Shown piece after piece: positions 1-11,431 of a stretch of 64,000 nt of DNA. Source of the DNA: Acanthaster planci (lineage: Eukaryota; Echinodermata; Asteroidea; Valvatida; Acanthasteridae); the NCBI RefSeq assembly GCF_001949145.1, contig NW_019091526.1:963538-1027537 (forward strand), read 5' to 3'. Position 1 is the stretch's first letter; each line of letters opens with the position of its first letter. Both the position numbers and the translations under genes were made by a program. Below the pieces are notes generated by a model. That model was given only the letters and a program-made list of their open reading frames with translations, ran no database searches and had not been told where the DNA came from.

Positions 1-1593
1 TGATCATGAAATTCTTGCACTTGATGGTTAGGTGGCCCACAGAGCCTACAAACTTCTTCTCGATGGTGTCAATGTTGCTATGAAGAAGCTGGGGAAATAA
101 AAATCAAAGAAGTTGCCATTGTCTGGTAACACTAACAAAGAAAATTGTGACTGGATCCGACACAAGTCGCAAGGCTACTTTCAAGGAATTTTGCTTAAAC
201 TTTCTATAAGAAAGAGCAAACTGAGTTCTTCATTCTGGTAAATCACTCAGTTTGGCATCCTGATGAAAACGAATGTTATGTAAAAGATGTTGACAGTTAA
301 ATCCTACTGACTGTAATCCACCCACAGCGGGACCATGAGGAGTACAATTTTCCTGGCAACAGAGGCTCCTTGGGTGGGAACCACTTCACTGGTTCACAAC
401 CTACTATAAAATGCCAATTTTATAATGGTATATTATAATTATAATTAATTTTAATCTTAATGGTATAATAATACCAATAAAATGAACACTCCCCTACTAA
501 CATGCTTCAGTTCAATTTACCATATGCGGGGGGGCACATGTTCTTCTGCTCGAGGTGGATCATGCAAGATTCTTGTAAAGGCCTTGCACTCAAACGTGCT
601 TCTGGCCAATGCATTTTTTGGGGTCATCATTTAACTTCTGAGCAATTTTTAAAGAACGGTTTCAATTTTCGGAACCAATGGCACTTCAGTACTATCAAGT
701 CACAGCATGCAGGCCTGCCATTGGCTCAGGTTTCTACACTGCGGGGCAATGTCAGCTTCTGCAGCTTGCCGAGTGAGAACGCAAGCCAATGAACAGAATT
801 AATAATGCAACGATTAAGGTGATACTGCCTGCAGCCATAAAATGGAAAAAAAAAAACAATGATGTTGGCATCAAGTGCTGTGTGTCATGCCTACGCATGA
901 TTGTCATGTCAATACCTCTAATCATTCCCTGGATCATCTGAAACTCCTTTGAGAGCACAGACTGTACATGTACATATAATTTATGTACATACATGTATGT
1001 ATGATACCTGTACATGTACAGTTACCGGTAGCAACTTGACAAAGCCCATGCATGCATGCAGTATCCAATGTTTCTCCTCTAGGCTCTTACAGCTCTCCAG
1101 AGGTACATGTACATGTATCTGTACATGCCATGTAGGTATGTTGAAATGGAACAAGCAAGTGTGGCAAAAGCTCTGCCGCTGAGCATTGGTACCACAATCC
1201 TGTGACAACATGTGACCTCTTATTCTCAACCCCACTTCTACATGAATACAAATTGTGCTCTTCAGCCTCCAGGCCTGCGAATTCAGCATATCGCGGGCTC
1301 CAGTCTGTCAAGGCTGGTAACCTGACAGGCTACACCTTCCTGGCTGTCAAGATGAAATCTCATTGGTTGCTTGACACAAAACAACCATTTTAACTTCATT
1401 GGAAAGACTTGATATGGACTTGACCGACACAACCGGGCTACCTTACCCACAATTCCTCTGAGTTGGTCTTGCGGGATGACAGGATCAAGTGGTGGCCCGT
1501 CAGGCAGAGGGTGCCCTCAACAGCTGGGTAGAATGGTCGGTGGAGAACAACGCCGTCTACCTTGGGTGTCTTGATGAACTCGACAAACTCCAT
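1..1593 (-). CDS. MTMR9: Myotubularin-related protein 9, first two coding exons (partial)
   Basis: Two exons read on the minus strand. Exon A is 1593-1447 (49 codons, starting MEFVEFIKTPKVDG and ending SEELW) and stops at a GTAAGG donor. Exon B starts at 88 after a pyrimidine-rich CCCCAG acceptor and runs off the window at base 1 (29 codons, LLHSNIDTIEKKFVG and onward). The intron is 1358 bp and phase 0. The sequence matches the beginning of vertebrate MTMR9 almost residue by residue, including VVLHRPFYPAVEGTLCLTGH, which is the start of the PH-GRAM lipid-binding domain. MTMR9 is known as a catalytically dead myotubularin that partners with active members such as MTMR6 and MTMR8 and raises their activity on PI3P and PI(3,5)P2 at endosomal membranes. 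The phosphatase-like domain and coiled coil would lie outside the window. The start was chosen because it aligns with the family start. The frame stays open upstream as far as a possible acceptor at about 1622, so a non-coding 5' exon may exist. Confidence 0.95.
958..1122. repeat. TACATGTA palindrome cluster in MTMR9 intron
   Basis: Several GTACATGTAC and TACATGTA words, with TACATACATGTATGTA and one ACCGGTA, lie inside the intron between the two MTMR9 exons. The words are self-complementary, so the cluster has no orientation. It belongs to the family that fills most of the first 42 kb. Confidence 0.8.
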
Positions 1594-1779
1594 GGCATGA
1601 AACTCAACCGGTCTTCTTACAACTGTACAAAAAACCACACAGAAAAAAATTCCTTCAATTAAAAGTTACATGTACAGGACATGTGAAAGCGCTTGCCTGA
1701 ATCTGAAGTGCACTCTTGCTGGCAAAATATACACCCGTACATGCATGCCTCAGTGGGAAATTTTGCAGCCTTGGGCTTG

Positions 1780-1880
1780 CGCACGCACCTGGCACACGTG
1801 CAAAGAATGTGCATCACGTGTGCTCAGTGCACCCCATAAAACTGCGCATGAATCTGCAATAGCGCATGCGCGTGGTGGGT
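1780..1880 (-). promoter_or_regulatory. Candidate MTMR9 promoter with E-boxes and an NRF1-like site
   Basis: About 200-280 bp upstream of the MTMR9 start lie two CACGTG boxes (1795-1800 and 1815-1820) and the palindrome GCGCATGCGC (1862-1871), which fits the core of the NRF1 site typical of TATA-less housekeeping promoters. The stretch is richer in CpG than its surroundings. No transcription start can be seen. Whether it is the promoter or lies inside a first intron depends on the possible splice acceptor between it and the start codon. Confidence 0.4.
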
Positions 1881-2004
1881 TCCTACCAAAGGACCATTGT
1901 TGTTACAGCTACCCGGTAGTACGCAAAAACACCAAATTGAGTGAACTCCAAGTGTCAGTCTCTGCAAGATCAGCAACTTGTAAGCTCACAAATTTTATTG
2001 ACAC

Positions 2005-2120
2005 AGAACATACATGTACATGTACTGTACACTGTGCAGGTACCGGTACTTGTACATGTACATGTATGCTTAGCAGAAATGGGTCACCACCCAAAATGCC
2101 ATACATGTACATGTACATGA
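2005..2120. repeat. TACATGTA palindrome cluster
   Basis: Three runs of overlapping ACATGT units at 2009-2025, 2051-2066 and 2102-2118 are separated by TACCGGTAC. The cluster is just beyond the candidate MTMR9 promoter. The apparent open frames here are only the repeat read as alternating Cys-Thr, His-Val or Tyr-Met. Confidence 0.8.
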
Positions 2121-5100
2121 CTTAGAGTTTTTATGACTGGTTCCCGGCTTATTTTCACTGAACCCCACATCCATTTGTAAAGCAAAACAGAAACAGCATT
2201 TATTGGTTTGAGGTGATTATACAGCACATGTGCATACATGTGCAATCTTATACATTGGGCATGATACATGTAGGAGTGAAATCTGTCAAACTTCAAGTCT
2301 GTAGAATGTTGGAAAGTGTACAGTCCTACTGTAAATGTACGTTCTCGTGTCCTGAATGCATTTGTGATCTGAAAAATAAAAGCACCATGAAAGAAAAAAC
2401 AATTGACTCTGATACATGTATATCGACACTTGGCCATACAAGTGACACTTCAAATGTTTGCTTCCAGACATGCCAGATGTGCACAGTGCGGATCAATGAA
2501 TGTTAATGTACACTGTACATTTAACTTTATACTGTATGCTTGTAAGTTTTTTTCTTTTCTTTTAGAAAACACTGTACCGTACCTGTCCAGTACATGTACA
2601 TCATAACATGTACGTACTTACGTGTACACCCAGACGAGCTACATGTAATCAGCTTAAAATGAAAAAAAAAAACAAAAATCTGTACGCAGCATTTGAAGGT
2701 ATGAGGTCTGGAAGGTAACGTCTCAATTTTATTAAAAGTTACCCCCCCCCGGTAGCTTTTTTCCTTTTTTTTTTTGAATAAGGGAAATTCGTGACAGGTT
2801 TGCTTGGGTTATAGACTCGTAATGAACAACCTCCTGCTGTCTGAACCACTGGACTGTGGAGCCTGTCAGAATTGCTAGCTGATATTTATTGACAAAGCTA
2901 GATGAATGATATGAATCGAGACATCAGGACCACAGCGGCCCGTCAACTTCATGCATGTATCCTGATTGAAATTATATTTCAATTGCGGTCGTTTATCCTG
3001 ACTCCATCATTTGTATCAGCTGGATTTTTTCCCGGGGTGGGGGGGGGTGGAGATTTTCCATGGGGAGATGGAGCAAAGCACTCATTACTGGCAACACTGA
3101 TAAACCACTGATGGTAGAGGGGGTTTATTCCGAGGCATTTCCAAGCGACCATTAATGTTTCTCTTGCCTTGTCTTGTCTAATTGGGGGAGGAGGGGGTGT
3201 GGAGTTGAAATTGTCCGAATGCACTATATAACTTTTTACATGTAGCCGGAGGACTAAGGACTACACTGGTAATTACCGAACATTGGTGCAACAGTCCAAG
3301 GGTTAATAAGTTCAAATGTTTCATAATCTGGAGGTTAACTGGTCATGAGGTTCTACAGTCCAAATACTAGTACACTGTACATAGAATAAGGTTTATTAGT
3401 ACAAAGGTTAGAGAAGTTCCCAAATCAAAAGGTTAATCTCAAGAATGCCCCAGGTTTAAAAGTCTGAACCTGGCTTGGATTTCTTTTAGACCTCTCATTT
3501 TAAAACTTTTTTGACAACTGCTCAATTCAGTCAATTCAGACTGACAAACCTTAGTGTTGATTTTGACAGTTGAAGCTTCAGACAATGTAGCCATCAATCT
3601 ACATGTACATTCAGTTTTCTGACTATCAGACCTTATGAGCATTAAACCTTCAGAAAACAAACCTCCATACTTTGGAACCTTTGGATTACAGAATTAAATA
3701 TTCAAACTAGTGAGAAGTAACTGTCAAAGCCTTCCACTTGAATAGTCGGACAGAGTTACAACTCCCGAGCAGTGAAACAAGCAATGGTCTTGAGAAAGCC
3801 ACCGACAGGAGTGTTTTTTATTGGCTGAACATACATCATGGCCAAGCCCCAACAGTTTCCTAAATGGAGAAATACTCCACTCCTTCCATATTTCCAGCTG
3901 GTTCAGATGCTCCTTAAAATTGAAATGTACCTGTAACTGAAGTACTATACCTCAAGGTGGCATGCCTGACCAGAACACAGAGACCGAAATCGTTCCTCAT
4001 GCATGACAAGAATGGTACGGGGGCTTTGCTCCTTACAGACAGCTGCACAGCAGGCTAGACTTTTCTGGAGGTAGGGCACGGTTGAGTGTTTGTCATGAAA
4101 GCACTTTAACTGAACATGATTGGGATCGCAAATGTGTGGGAAAGTGGGAAGTGCACAGCATGCGTGTATATGTGTACATGTACATGTAGGATGACATCTT
4201 TTTCTTTTCATTCTTGACATGTCCTAACATGCCTCGTTTCTGAGCTCTGCTGCTTAAATTTCCCCAAGGAAATTTTGGGGCATTTTGAGTAAGCGTAGTT
4301 GATAATGGCTTGATGGTATTGTCATACACTGAGATGTACATGTACAACAATATATGTATTATGTAAATGTTTAAAATTTAAAAGTACATGTATGTACATG
4401 AACATTAAAAACTTCTGTGCTTTAATGTACAGTACGTATCTAATACACGTACATGTACATGAACATGTACCAGTACATATATACATGTAAGTACGGTAAC
4501 CGACAGGAAAGGACTGACAATGGCAGGAATGAAACAGCAAATGAAACTGTGGGTGTGACAAGGGATTGAAGGCAAGAGGGTGCTAATGTCAAGAATAAAC
4601 CTAAAAGGAAATGGGGGAAAGATAAAGGGAAAGAAAAGAGCAAAAGGGGATCAAAATAGCAACATTCCTTGAAAATACCGGTACATATACATGTACCTCA
4701 AATTCAACCCAGTCCACTGTTAATAAATGCCAGTTAGCCACTGTTGAATACTTTCCCTCTTTTCCCTCAATATTAGAGGTCTACACATATTTATGTAAAT
4801 ACAATTCATTCTTCCAAGTTGGAAAATGCATTATTTAACACCTGTTTGCATTCTTTTTTATGTGTATATTAAACTTTCATTTTTATTTTGTAGCATCAAT
4901 TTTGTTTTTGTTTTGCCATCCAGTCAAAACAAAATGCCGAAGTAACATGGACATGAAACTCTAGTTTTAGTTCTGTCGTAGTATCAGAGAAACAAATTTG
5001 TTCACATGTTTAGTGTTAGAGATGTTGTAACTGTACCCTGTATTTGTGAAATGGCGCCGAATCCTGAGTTTCATAGAACTGAGCAATGATCAGAGCATTT

Positions 5101-5266
5101 ATATGGAATCAATCATTCACAACTTGTAATAATTTGAGCAAACGAATGCCATTATTGAGGAAACTACACTTAACATTGACAAAATGCCTGCCTGTTTTAT
5201 TGACAGGTTGCTCAATACAGTAGTCAGTAGGTACAATACATTGTACATGTACCTATTTTACCGGTG
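2121..5266. other. Gene-free spacer
   Basis: No coding sequence is recognisable. The stretch holds scattered TACATGTA words, a dense cluster at about 4335-4500, a short C run near 2743-2752 and G-rich runs near 3035-3050 and 3185-3200. It is otherwise AT-rich single-copy-looking DNA. Confidence 0.5.
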
Positions 5267-5285
5267 GCTCACAAGGGCCAAATGG

Positions 5286-5571
5286 GGGGGGGGTATGTGG
5301 CCAAGTGGTTAGGGTTTGTGGCTTCCAATCATAGGGTTGGAGGTTCGAATCCAGCTGCTGGCAGTATGTTGTGGCCCTTGGCAAGCCATATCACCCCTGT
5401 TTGCCTCTCTCCACCCAGAAGTATAAATGGGCACCAGCATTAGCTGGGAAAGCAACCTGCGATGGACTGGCATCCCATCCAGGGGGAATAGAAATATTCT
5501 CAGTTGTTTCATGCCAAGGAAACCGGAGATAAACACCGGCTTGATGAGCCGAATTGGCTCGGACCAGACTT
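5286..5571 (+). mobile_element. tRNA-derived SINE with intact target-site duplication
   Basis: The element begins with a short G run followed by an RNA polymerase III promoter. Box A is TGGCCAAGTGG at 5298-5308 and box B is GGTTCGAATCC at 5342-5352, with 33 bp between them as in a tRNA. The body has a core with GATGGACTGGCATCCCATCC at 5462-5481 and ends with AAACACCGGCTTGATGAGCC and a GCTCGG word. Nineteen-base direct repeats with one mismatch flank it at 5267-5285 and 5572-5590, which is the expected target-site duplication. The core resembles conserved deuterostome SINE cores such as the Nin or Deu type. I did not settle which. Confidence 0.85.
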
Positions 5572-5591
5572 GCTCACAAGGGCTAAATGGA

Positions 5592-7576
5592 GTACCCTGA
5601 ATTTGGAGTGTGGAAGTACATGTACATGTACAGGTAACAGGGACATGGCTTCCATGTTACCAGTACATTTGTGTATTGTATTCAGCTAGACATTAAAATA
5701 AACATTCAATCACTAAATCCCCAGTTCATCTTAAAATTACTTTTTTGAGGTTGTCACTGGTTGGATTTACATGTAGGTTAGATTTAGACATGCATGTACG
5801 TACTCATTTAGTGAGCACTGTGTATTTCATGCAAAAAGACCGAACCCTGCCAGTACGTGAGTTATACTCATCCTATTATTTTCTTAACACTGTCAAAAAT
5901 ACATTGTTTACTACATTTTCAAATGAAAATGCAACTCAGTCAAATATTCCCTTGAAAACAAACACTTTTTGCTGCAGGTGAAGTTGTCCACTTGGTCAAA
6001 ATAGTTTTATACTCCAAACAATGCGGAAGTACCATAATGTACATGTAACAAGGACAGTGTTTGTATTTTAGGTCATGGCTGTTGCTTGGCAATGTGTTGA
6101 CATACTGTAGTTTTCAAAGCGTTATTGCCAATAAAATTCTCACTAACGTAAGTAGAAGTGTTTCCTAACAGTGTACCTGTACCTGTTCCGTTTTGTCATT
6201 AACCTTTCCCACCTGTTGGGATCAAAACCTTATATGATTTTTGCATTTCAGGTCATTCTTGTTGGCAAGCAGTTCATAACAGTATCCAAATTAATTCGTC
6301 CTAAAACATTTTGAGTAAAACGCAGACTGTTTTTTTTTTCCTTAATGTCACAAGGTCCATTAACCGATATAATCATCTACTTTCGATGTTAAATCTATTC
6401 GATGCGAGAGAGATCTAGTATTAAGTTGATTTTATTAATTAACGATTAACTACTATTAACTGGATTCATTAATACAATTAACTATCAACATCAGTAAAAT
6501 CCAACCAACCAAACTTGTGACCTGTCACCACAAAATGAACTGAAAGTCAGAATTTTCAAAAATTGAGATCCTAGTGTTTTTGAATTCAGCAGGAAAAACA
6601 GAGCTCTCCAATGGTACATGTACGTACATAGAACACTCGGGTAAAAGTACTGGAATAAGGTGACAATGTGACATTATCATGGCAGCTTTGCGTCTTTGTT
6701 TCCAACATTGTTTCAACATTTCTGACCAGGTACGAATAATGCTATCCTCAAAATTGCTGAAAAAATGACACTTTAAAATACCTGATCTAACAAAATATTT
6801 AGAATAGAAAACGGGTTACTCTTTTCGAATATTAAAAAAAAAAGACCTCCACTTCCATATGACTTTAAACCCTCAAATAAGAAAGAATGGAATGCAACTT
6901 TACGCTCATTTTATCGTGGCAGGTCACACTTGTCAAAGTGAACAGGCAGAAGCACGGAGCATTGAACTGAAGATCCCCCACCTGTACATGTAATTATTCC
7001 TTTTGTGGTTAGACAACACTTTTGAGTGACTGTGCAGGGTTTGTCTTCAGGGAAAAATTTGTTTGAAAATTTCCCCGGAATAATTAAATTCACAGGATTT
7101 TACATATTACTCATTCTAATAGGAAAGCAGTTAGTAACAATATTTTTAATTCCTTCATTTGTGAACACATATTCATGCAATTTTGACGTTAAATTTATTC
7201 AATGCTGGAATTCTACTATTTCTTTTTCCCTGGATTTTAACTACATGTATTTATTCTCTAGTAGCTGCAATTCAACTATTTATTCAATACTGGAACAACT
7301 CATCTTGGAAATCAACGACATGTACAGTGTGGTCAATACTGAAATTTAATTATTTATTTAATAAGTGAATTCAGGATGGTGGGACACCTGGGATCCTCCC
7401 TCAGGTCCACTGGATCCATGACTCATGACATGGTTTCGATTTTATAGTCATCAAGATCACATACACAAGTCAAAAAAACAAGACAAATGGTGATGATACC
7501 TGGTTTAACAGCTTTCAAGCTGTGTACATGTAGTTTTGTTGTACCTGGGACCGTTTTGTCATTTCTCTGATTTCTC
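5592..7576. other. Gene-free AT-rich spacer
   Basis: No gene, RNA or element with recognisable ends is seen. TACATGTA words are sparser than on either side. A loosely repeated TTTATTCAATRCTGGAA word recurs between 7190 and 7350, giving open but meaningless frames. Confidence 0.5.
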
Positions 7577-7607
7577 TTGATGACCTCACTTGGTACCCAA
7601 AAAAACA

Positions 7608-7684
7608 GAACATTGGAACCCCGAAATAGAATGTTGGAGCCCCAAAATAGAATGTTGGAACCTAAAAATAGAATGTTGGAAATG
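7608..7684. repeat. Short minisatellite, 21-bp unit
   Basis: About three and a half imperfect copies of a unit of the form AATAGAATGTTGGARCCCCAA. It translates as a repeating Arg-Met-Leu-Glu-Pro on the plus strand. It abuts the 3' end of the coding-like remnant on the minus strand. Confidence 0.7.
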
Positions 7685-7689
7685 GATGC

Positions 7690-8222
7690 AGCTAGTACTA
7701 TTATTGTTCATTTCATCCTTTGTCAGATTTTGCTGGCAGTAGTTGAAGACATCTTTAGCATTTGATACATTTTCAACTTGTCCCAACACAGCTGTAGATA
7801 GTTTTTGTTTCACTACAGCACTTCCTCCATCCATGACGTTAACCAAAATATTCATACTGCATTGGAACATTACTCTCTGCAATTGAATATGAGGCATCCA
7901 CAAAAGGGCCCCTTGACTTGCATTGGCTACCAAAGCCATCTGCGAATCTAACATCCCCTGAGAGTGGTTCGGGCATTGCTTCTCTGGCATGCTGGATATC
8001 AACTTCAAATGCCGGAACTGTTCCTTTCCCAATGTTGTACCGGTATTTGTTAAGCAGATGCTGTGAAAGTGGATCGCTTTCTTTCTCAAGCTCTTTCACC
8101 ATGTCTCCAAGTGCTCCTTTTTTCATCAGTTTACATTTTTCTTTATCATCTTGTTGCCAGCTTGCTTCTCTTGTACAGTTTCCCACCTGCTCCAGGTGAG
8201 AGGTCTTATCCAATTCTGACAA
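7690..8222 (-). pseudogene. Decayed coding-like remnant, family unknown
   Basis: Two overlapping minus-strand frames, one open from 8222 to 7839 and the other from 8089 to about 7690, both show protein-like composition: charged stretches such as KELEKESDPLSQHLLNKY in the first and few simple-repeat artefacts. The likeliest reading is a single old reading frame that has suffered a frameshift near 7840-7950. Further upstream (8230-8700) coding-like stretches are broken by stops. No family could be named, and it may be a transposon or a processed gene. Chance open frames remain possible. Confidence 0.3.
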
Positions 8223-8956
8223 GTTCTCCAGTACATGTACATTCCTTAGGCCCTACTGCACATTGGGGGATTTCCTCTCAATACAACAAAGCTTGTGGTA
8301 CTTATCATTACCCTTTGGGCAAAGACTCCCCGTCTTTTATCTTGCAATTGGATTTTGCTGGGTTACAGCGCAGCTGTGGATAACCTTAAGTTTCAACTTG
8401 ATATTCTCAAAGGTAACCGGTTAATTTCAGATGCCGCACAGTCTTGATGTGTGGAGACCTTGACTTGAAAAACAACTTCAAGCTGATCTTGTGATCAGAT
8501 TACTTCTTGAAACTCAAAAAGACATCTGCAACACGCCTATCAAAAATCTGCTGTGCTTTGAAGGATCTTGTAGTGCTTATATTCTTTCTGCAGGGGTCAG
8601 GAGATGAGCTGCTTTCACAGAAGCTAGTTTACACAACTTGTTTAGTTGCTGTGACAAAGAAGCTGCATTTCTGGATTTACATTTTTGGGATGAGCACCAA
8701 TTACCTACGAGCTTATACTAATTGTTTTGCAAGCTTTCCTTTGCAGCTTATATGTCCTTAGCACGGCAAGTGAGCTACATGTAACAGGAGTTCTCAGTTT
8801 ACTTTTCTTTTCTGTGTGCCCTACCAGTACTCGTTTGGAAACATTTGCAAACCTTCTCTTCAGGTCTGTGCCTATCACACAATCTAGCTTTGCTTGTTAA
8901 ACTTTCTTCCGGGGCATTTTTTTCTGCTTTCAAAATTCTTTAAAAATTCCTATCTT

Positions 8957-9460
8957 CAGTTACTGGACACTTACACACATGTGAAGGACTGTCTGGTGGC
9001 CCCTCTCGCCTGACAGACAAAATCTATTGATGCCCGAGTATTTCAGCCAGGCCTGCAGCCTTGTAAAAAGAGCCCAGATTGTGCGGTGTTATATAACTTT
9101 CTTTTGTTCACGCACCTGGCTCGGTGTGCTGCTGACCTCTTTTCAATAGGGGCCAGATTAGTGTGCAGCAGCGGTGCTGTGTGGCTCATCGCTGCGGTGG
9201 TGGAGTGCTTTTGTCCACGGTGGTAATCCGCTCGCTCTCAATGCCCCAAACCCTGGTATACTGTTTCAAAACAAGGCTGGATTATCTCCACTTTTGAGAG
9301 TGAAAAAATGTCAGTTATGCCCAGCAGCCTGGTCTTTTGTTCCGAGTACGGTCTTTTGTTACAAGGCCCTGTTCCCTTTGTCCGAGTTCAGAGACACCGG
9401 CCATGCATATAAAGCATAGGTGTTGGGATCCAGAATCCCTGGCTGGGAGTGGTTAAAGTG
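8957..9460 (+). repeat. Dispersed ~500-bp repeat family, copy 1
   Basis: The whole stretch aligns, with many substitutions and small gaps, to the reverse complement of 38866-39358. Shared landmarks in order are ACTGTCTGGTGG, CAGCCAGGCCTGC, GAGCCCAGATTGTG, GGCCAGATTAG, CTCATCGCTG, GGTATACTG, GGTCTTTTGTTACAAGGCCC and AGTGGTTAAA. No terminal inverted repeats, tRNA head or long frame are seen, so it is either a non-autonomous element or part of a larger transposon. Confidence 0.75.
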
Positions 9461-11270
9461 ATTCTTGATGATCGTCTCATGTGATATCCTGTCTTTAAGT
9501 GCTTCCTTCTTTCATGGTGATGATTTATTTACCGTCTTGCACTCTTATCAAGATGTATTTTTGCGTTGGGGAGATGTTAATTATATATATCGGGTCTTGC
9601 ACTCTATCGGCAAATTTATACACATGTACATGTATACGCAATATTGCCTTTAATGCTCTTGACATACGGTACATGTAGATTTCCATATACCTGTTGGTGT
9701 TCATTTGCTAAATGAACATACTAAAAACATTAATTTGACAAAAAAAGCACTTTGGAAAGTTCGGAAAATTACCTTTCTAGGTGATGGTCTGGAAATGAGC
9801 TTTAATGGCCAGATACATGTACCATACATGTACATGTATATTCAGTACTTAAGTAATGTGAACGTGTTTGGTTTCATTGTAAAGAATGACAGCATTGAAA
9901 TAAATGTTTCATCATCATCACTGTCATGGAATTAGAGCCCCATCTTCCACAAAATACAAATTTAATTTTCTCAGACACTCCAATCCATGTGTTTCCCAAC
10001 CTACCATAGTAGGGTAGCTCCCTTCCCATCAGTAACAACAGTCAGTCAGAAAAGGATGAGCCAAATTTAAAAACACAGCTTACATGTACACGCATCTTCC
10101 CACTGTACACAATGAGACTTTCACAGAGAGATTGAATGAGAGACAGAAAAGCTTTTCCCAATAAACGCAGCTGTCACTACTGATAAGCTACCTGCTGTGC
10201 TGGGCACACTGTTCAGACAAACCCCTCCTGACAACAATATTCAACCTACCACCCCCCTCCCCACGGCAAGGCCAATTGCAGAGAATACTGTTGGAGGAAG
10301 GACAGCTACATGTCTGTAGGTGTACCCCATAAATTGAAACCTCAAGGCAGGTTGTAGACTATAGAGAATCAGTGCACAGGTGAAGTTGTGCCCTACTGCA
10401 GTCGGTCTGAACAGTTTTGAACGCAACATTTAAGACAAAACTTGCCAAAAGCCCCATGGAACTCTGAATGAAAGACTTTTTCCCATATACACTTGAACAG
10501 TTCAATAAAAGTATATTCCTTATTTCTTACATGTACTGTACAGTTGTAGTTCTATTTTCAATGCATGTGTCCTTCCTCCATGGTACATGTACATCTATTA
10601 CAGGTACACTAACCCAGGCACCAGCATCGGTACAGATAATTTTTGAATTTTTCTTACAAACTGTACAAACTCAATGGACAGTGTACATGTACATGTACAT
10701 TTTATAACCTTGTAAAACATCCTACATACATGTACATGTACATGTACATACACCGTACATGAACATGTACCGAGCATACCGGCACACACAGCTTATAAAT
10801 TTGACGCAATACATCATACGTACCTTAGATTTGCAGTTATTTCTGATACCAGTACAAAGTTTTTTTCACATCAACGTACGGTACCAGTATACCAAGAGGG
10901 TACACACATGTACCGGTACATGTACATGTACACAAAATACACATGTATACATGTACATGTAAGTGGAAATCGCGATTTCATTGTGGTTTATTACAAATCG
11001 CACTTTCGTTGCAATTGCATTGCGATTTTCAAGAAAACTGCCTAGTACCCTGGAAAACTGTCTATGATGTGCAAAACGCAATTTGAAACGCAAATAACTC
11101 AATCGCAATTCGTCCACTTAATTTCGGATGCAACTGTACTACCGGTACATGTAAATGTACAGGTGTACTGTACATGTACATGTATATGGGTACATGTAAC
11201 CACACTTTATAAGGCATATGAAATGATGGATTCATTTGTCTGAAGTGTTTGACCTGGTTATATACTAAGG
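9461..11270. other. Gene-free spacer with palindrome clusters
   Basis: Dense TACATGTA/TACCGGTA clusters sit at about 9820-9840, 10685-10770, 10865-10965 and 11140-11200. No coding sequence is recognised. Confidence 0.5.
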
Positions 11271-11431
11271 GAATAAATATGTGCTTATAGCGTAGCTGGT
11301 CTTAAACGTGCATTTCAGACTGGCTCAGGAGAATGGGCGTGACTGCAGCTTGGGCATTATCAGCATTTGTTCACCAGAGCGAGTGTCTTAAACGTTAGTT
11401 AAGACTGGCCATGCAAGCACATATTTATTCT
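11271..11431. mobile_element. Small MITE-like inverted-repeat element
   Basis: The left end AATAAATATGTGCTT (11272-11286) is repeated exactly in inverse orientation at the right end (AAGCACATATTTATT, 11416-11430). The symmetry continues inward more loosely: CTGGTCTTAAACG on the left against CGTTAGTTAAGACTGG on the right. The length, about 160 bp, and the lack of coding capacity fit a MITE or a simple fold-back sequence. A target-site duplication was not clear. Confidence 0.5.
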
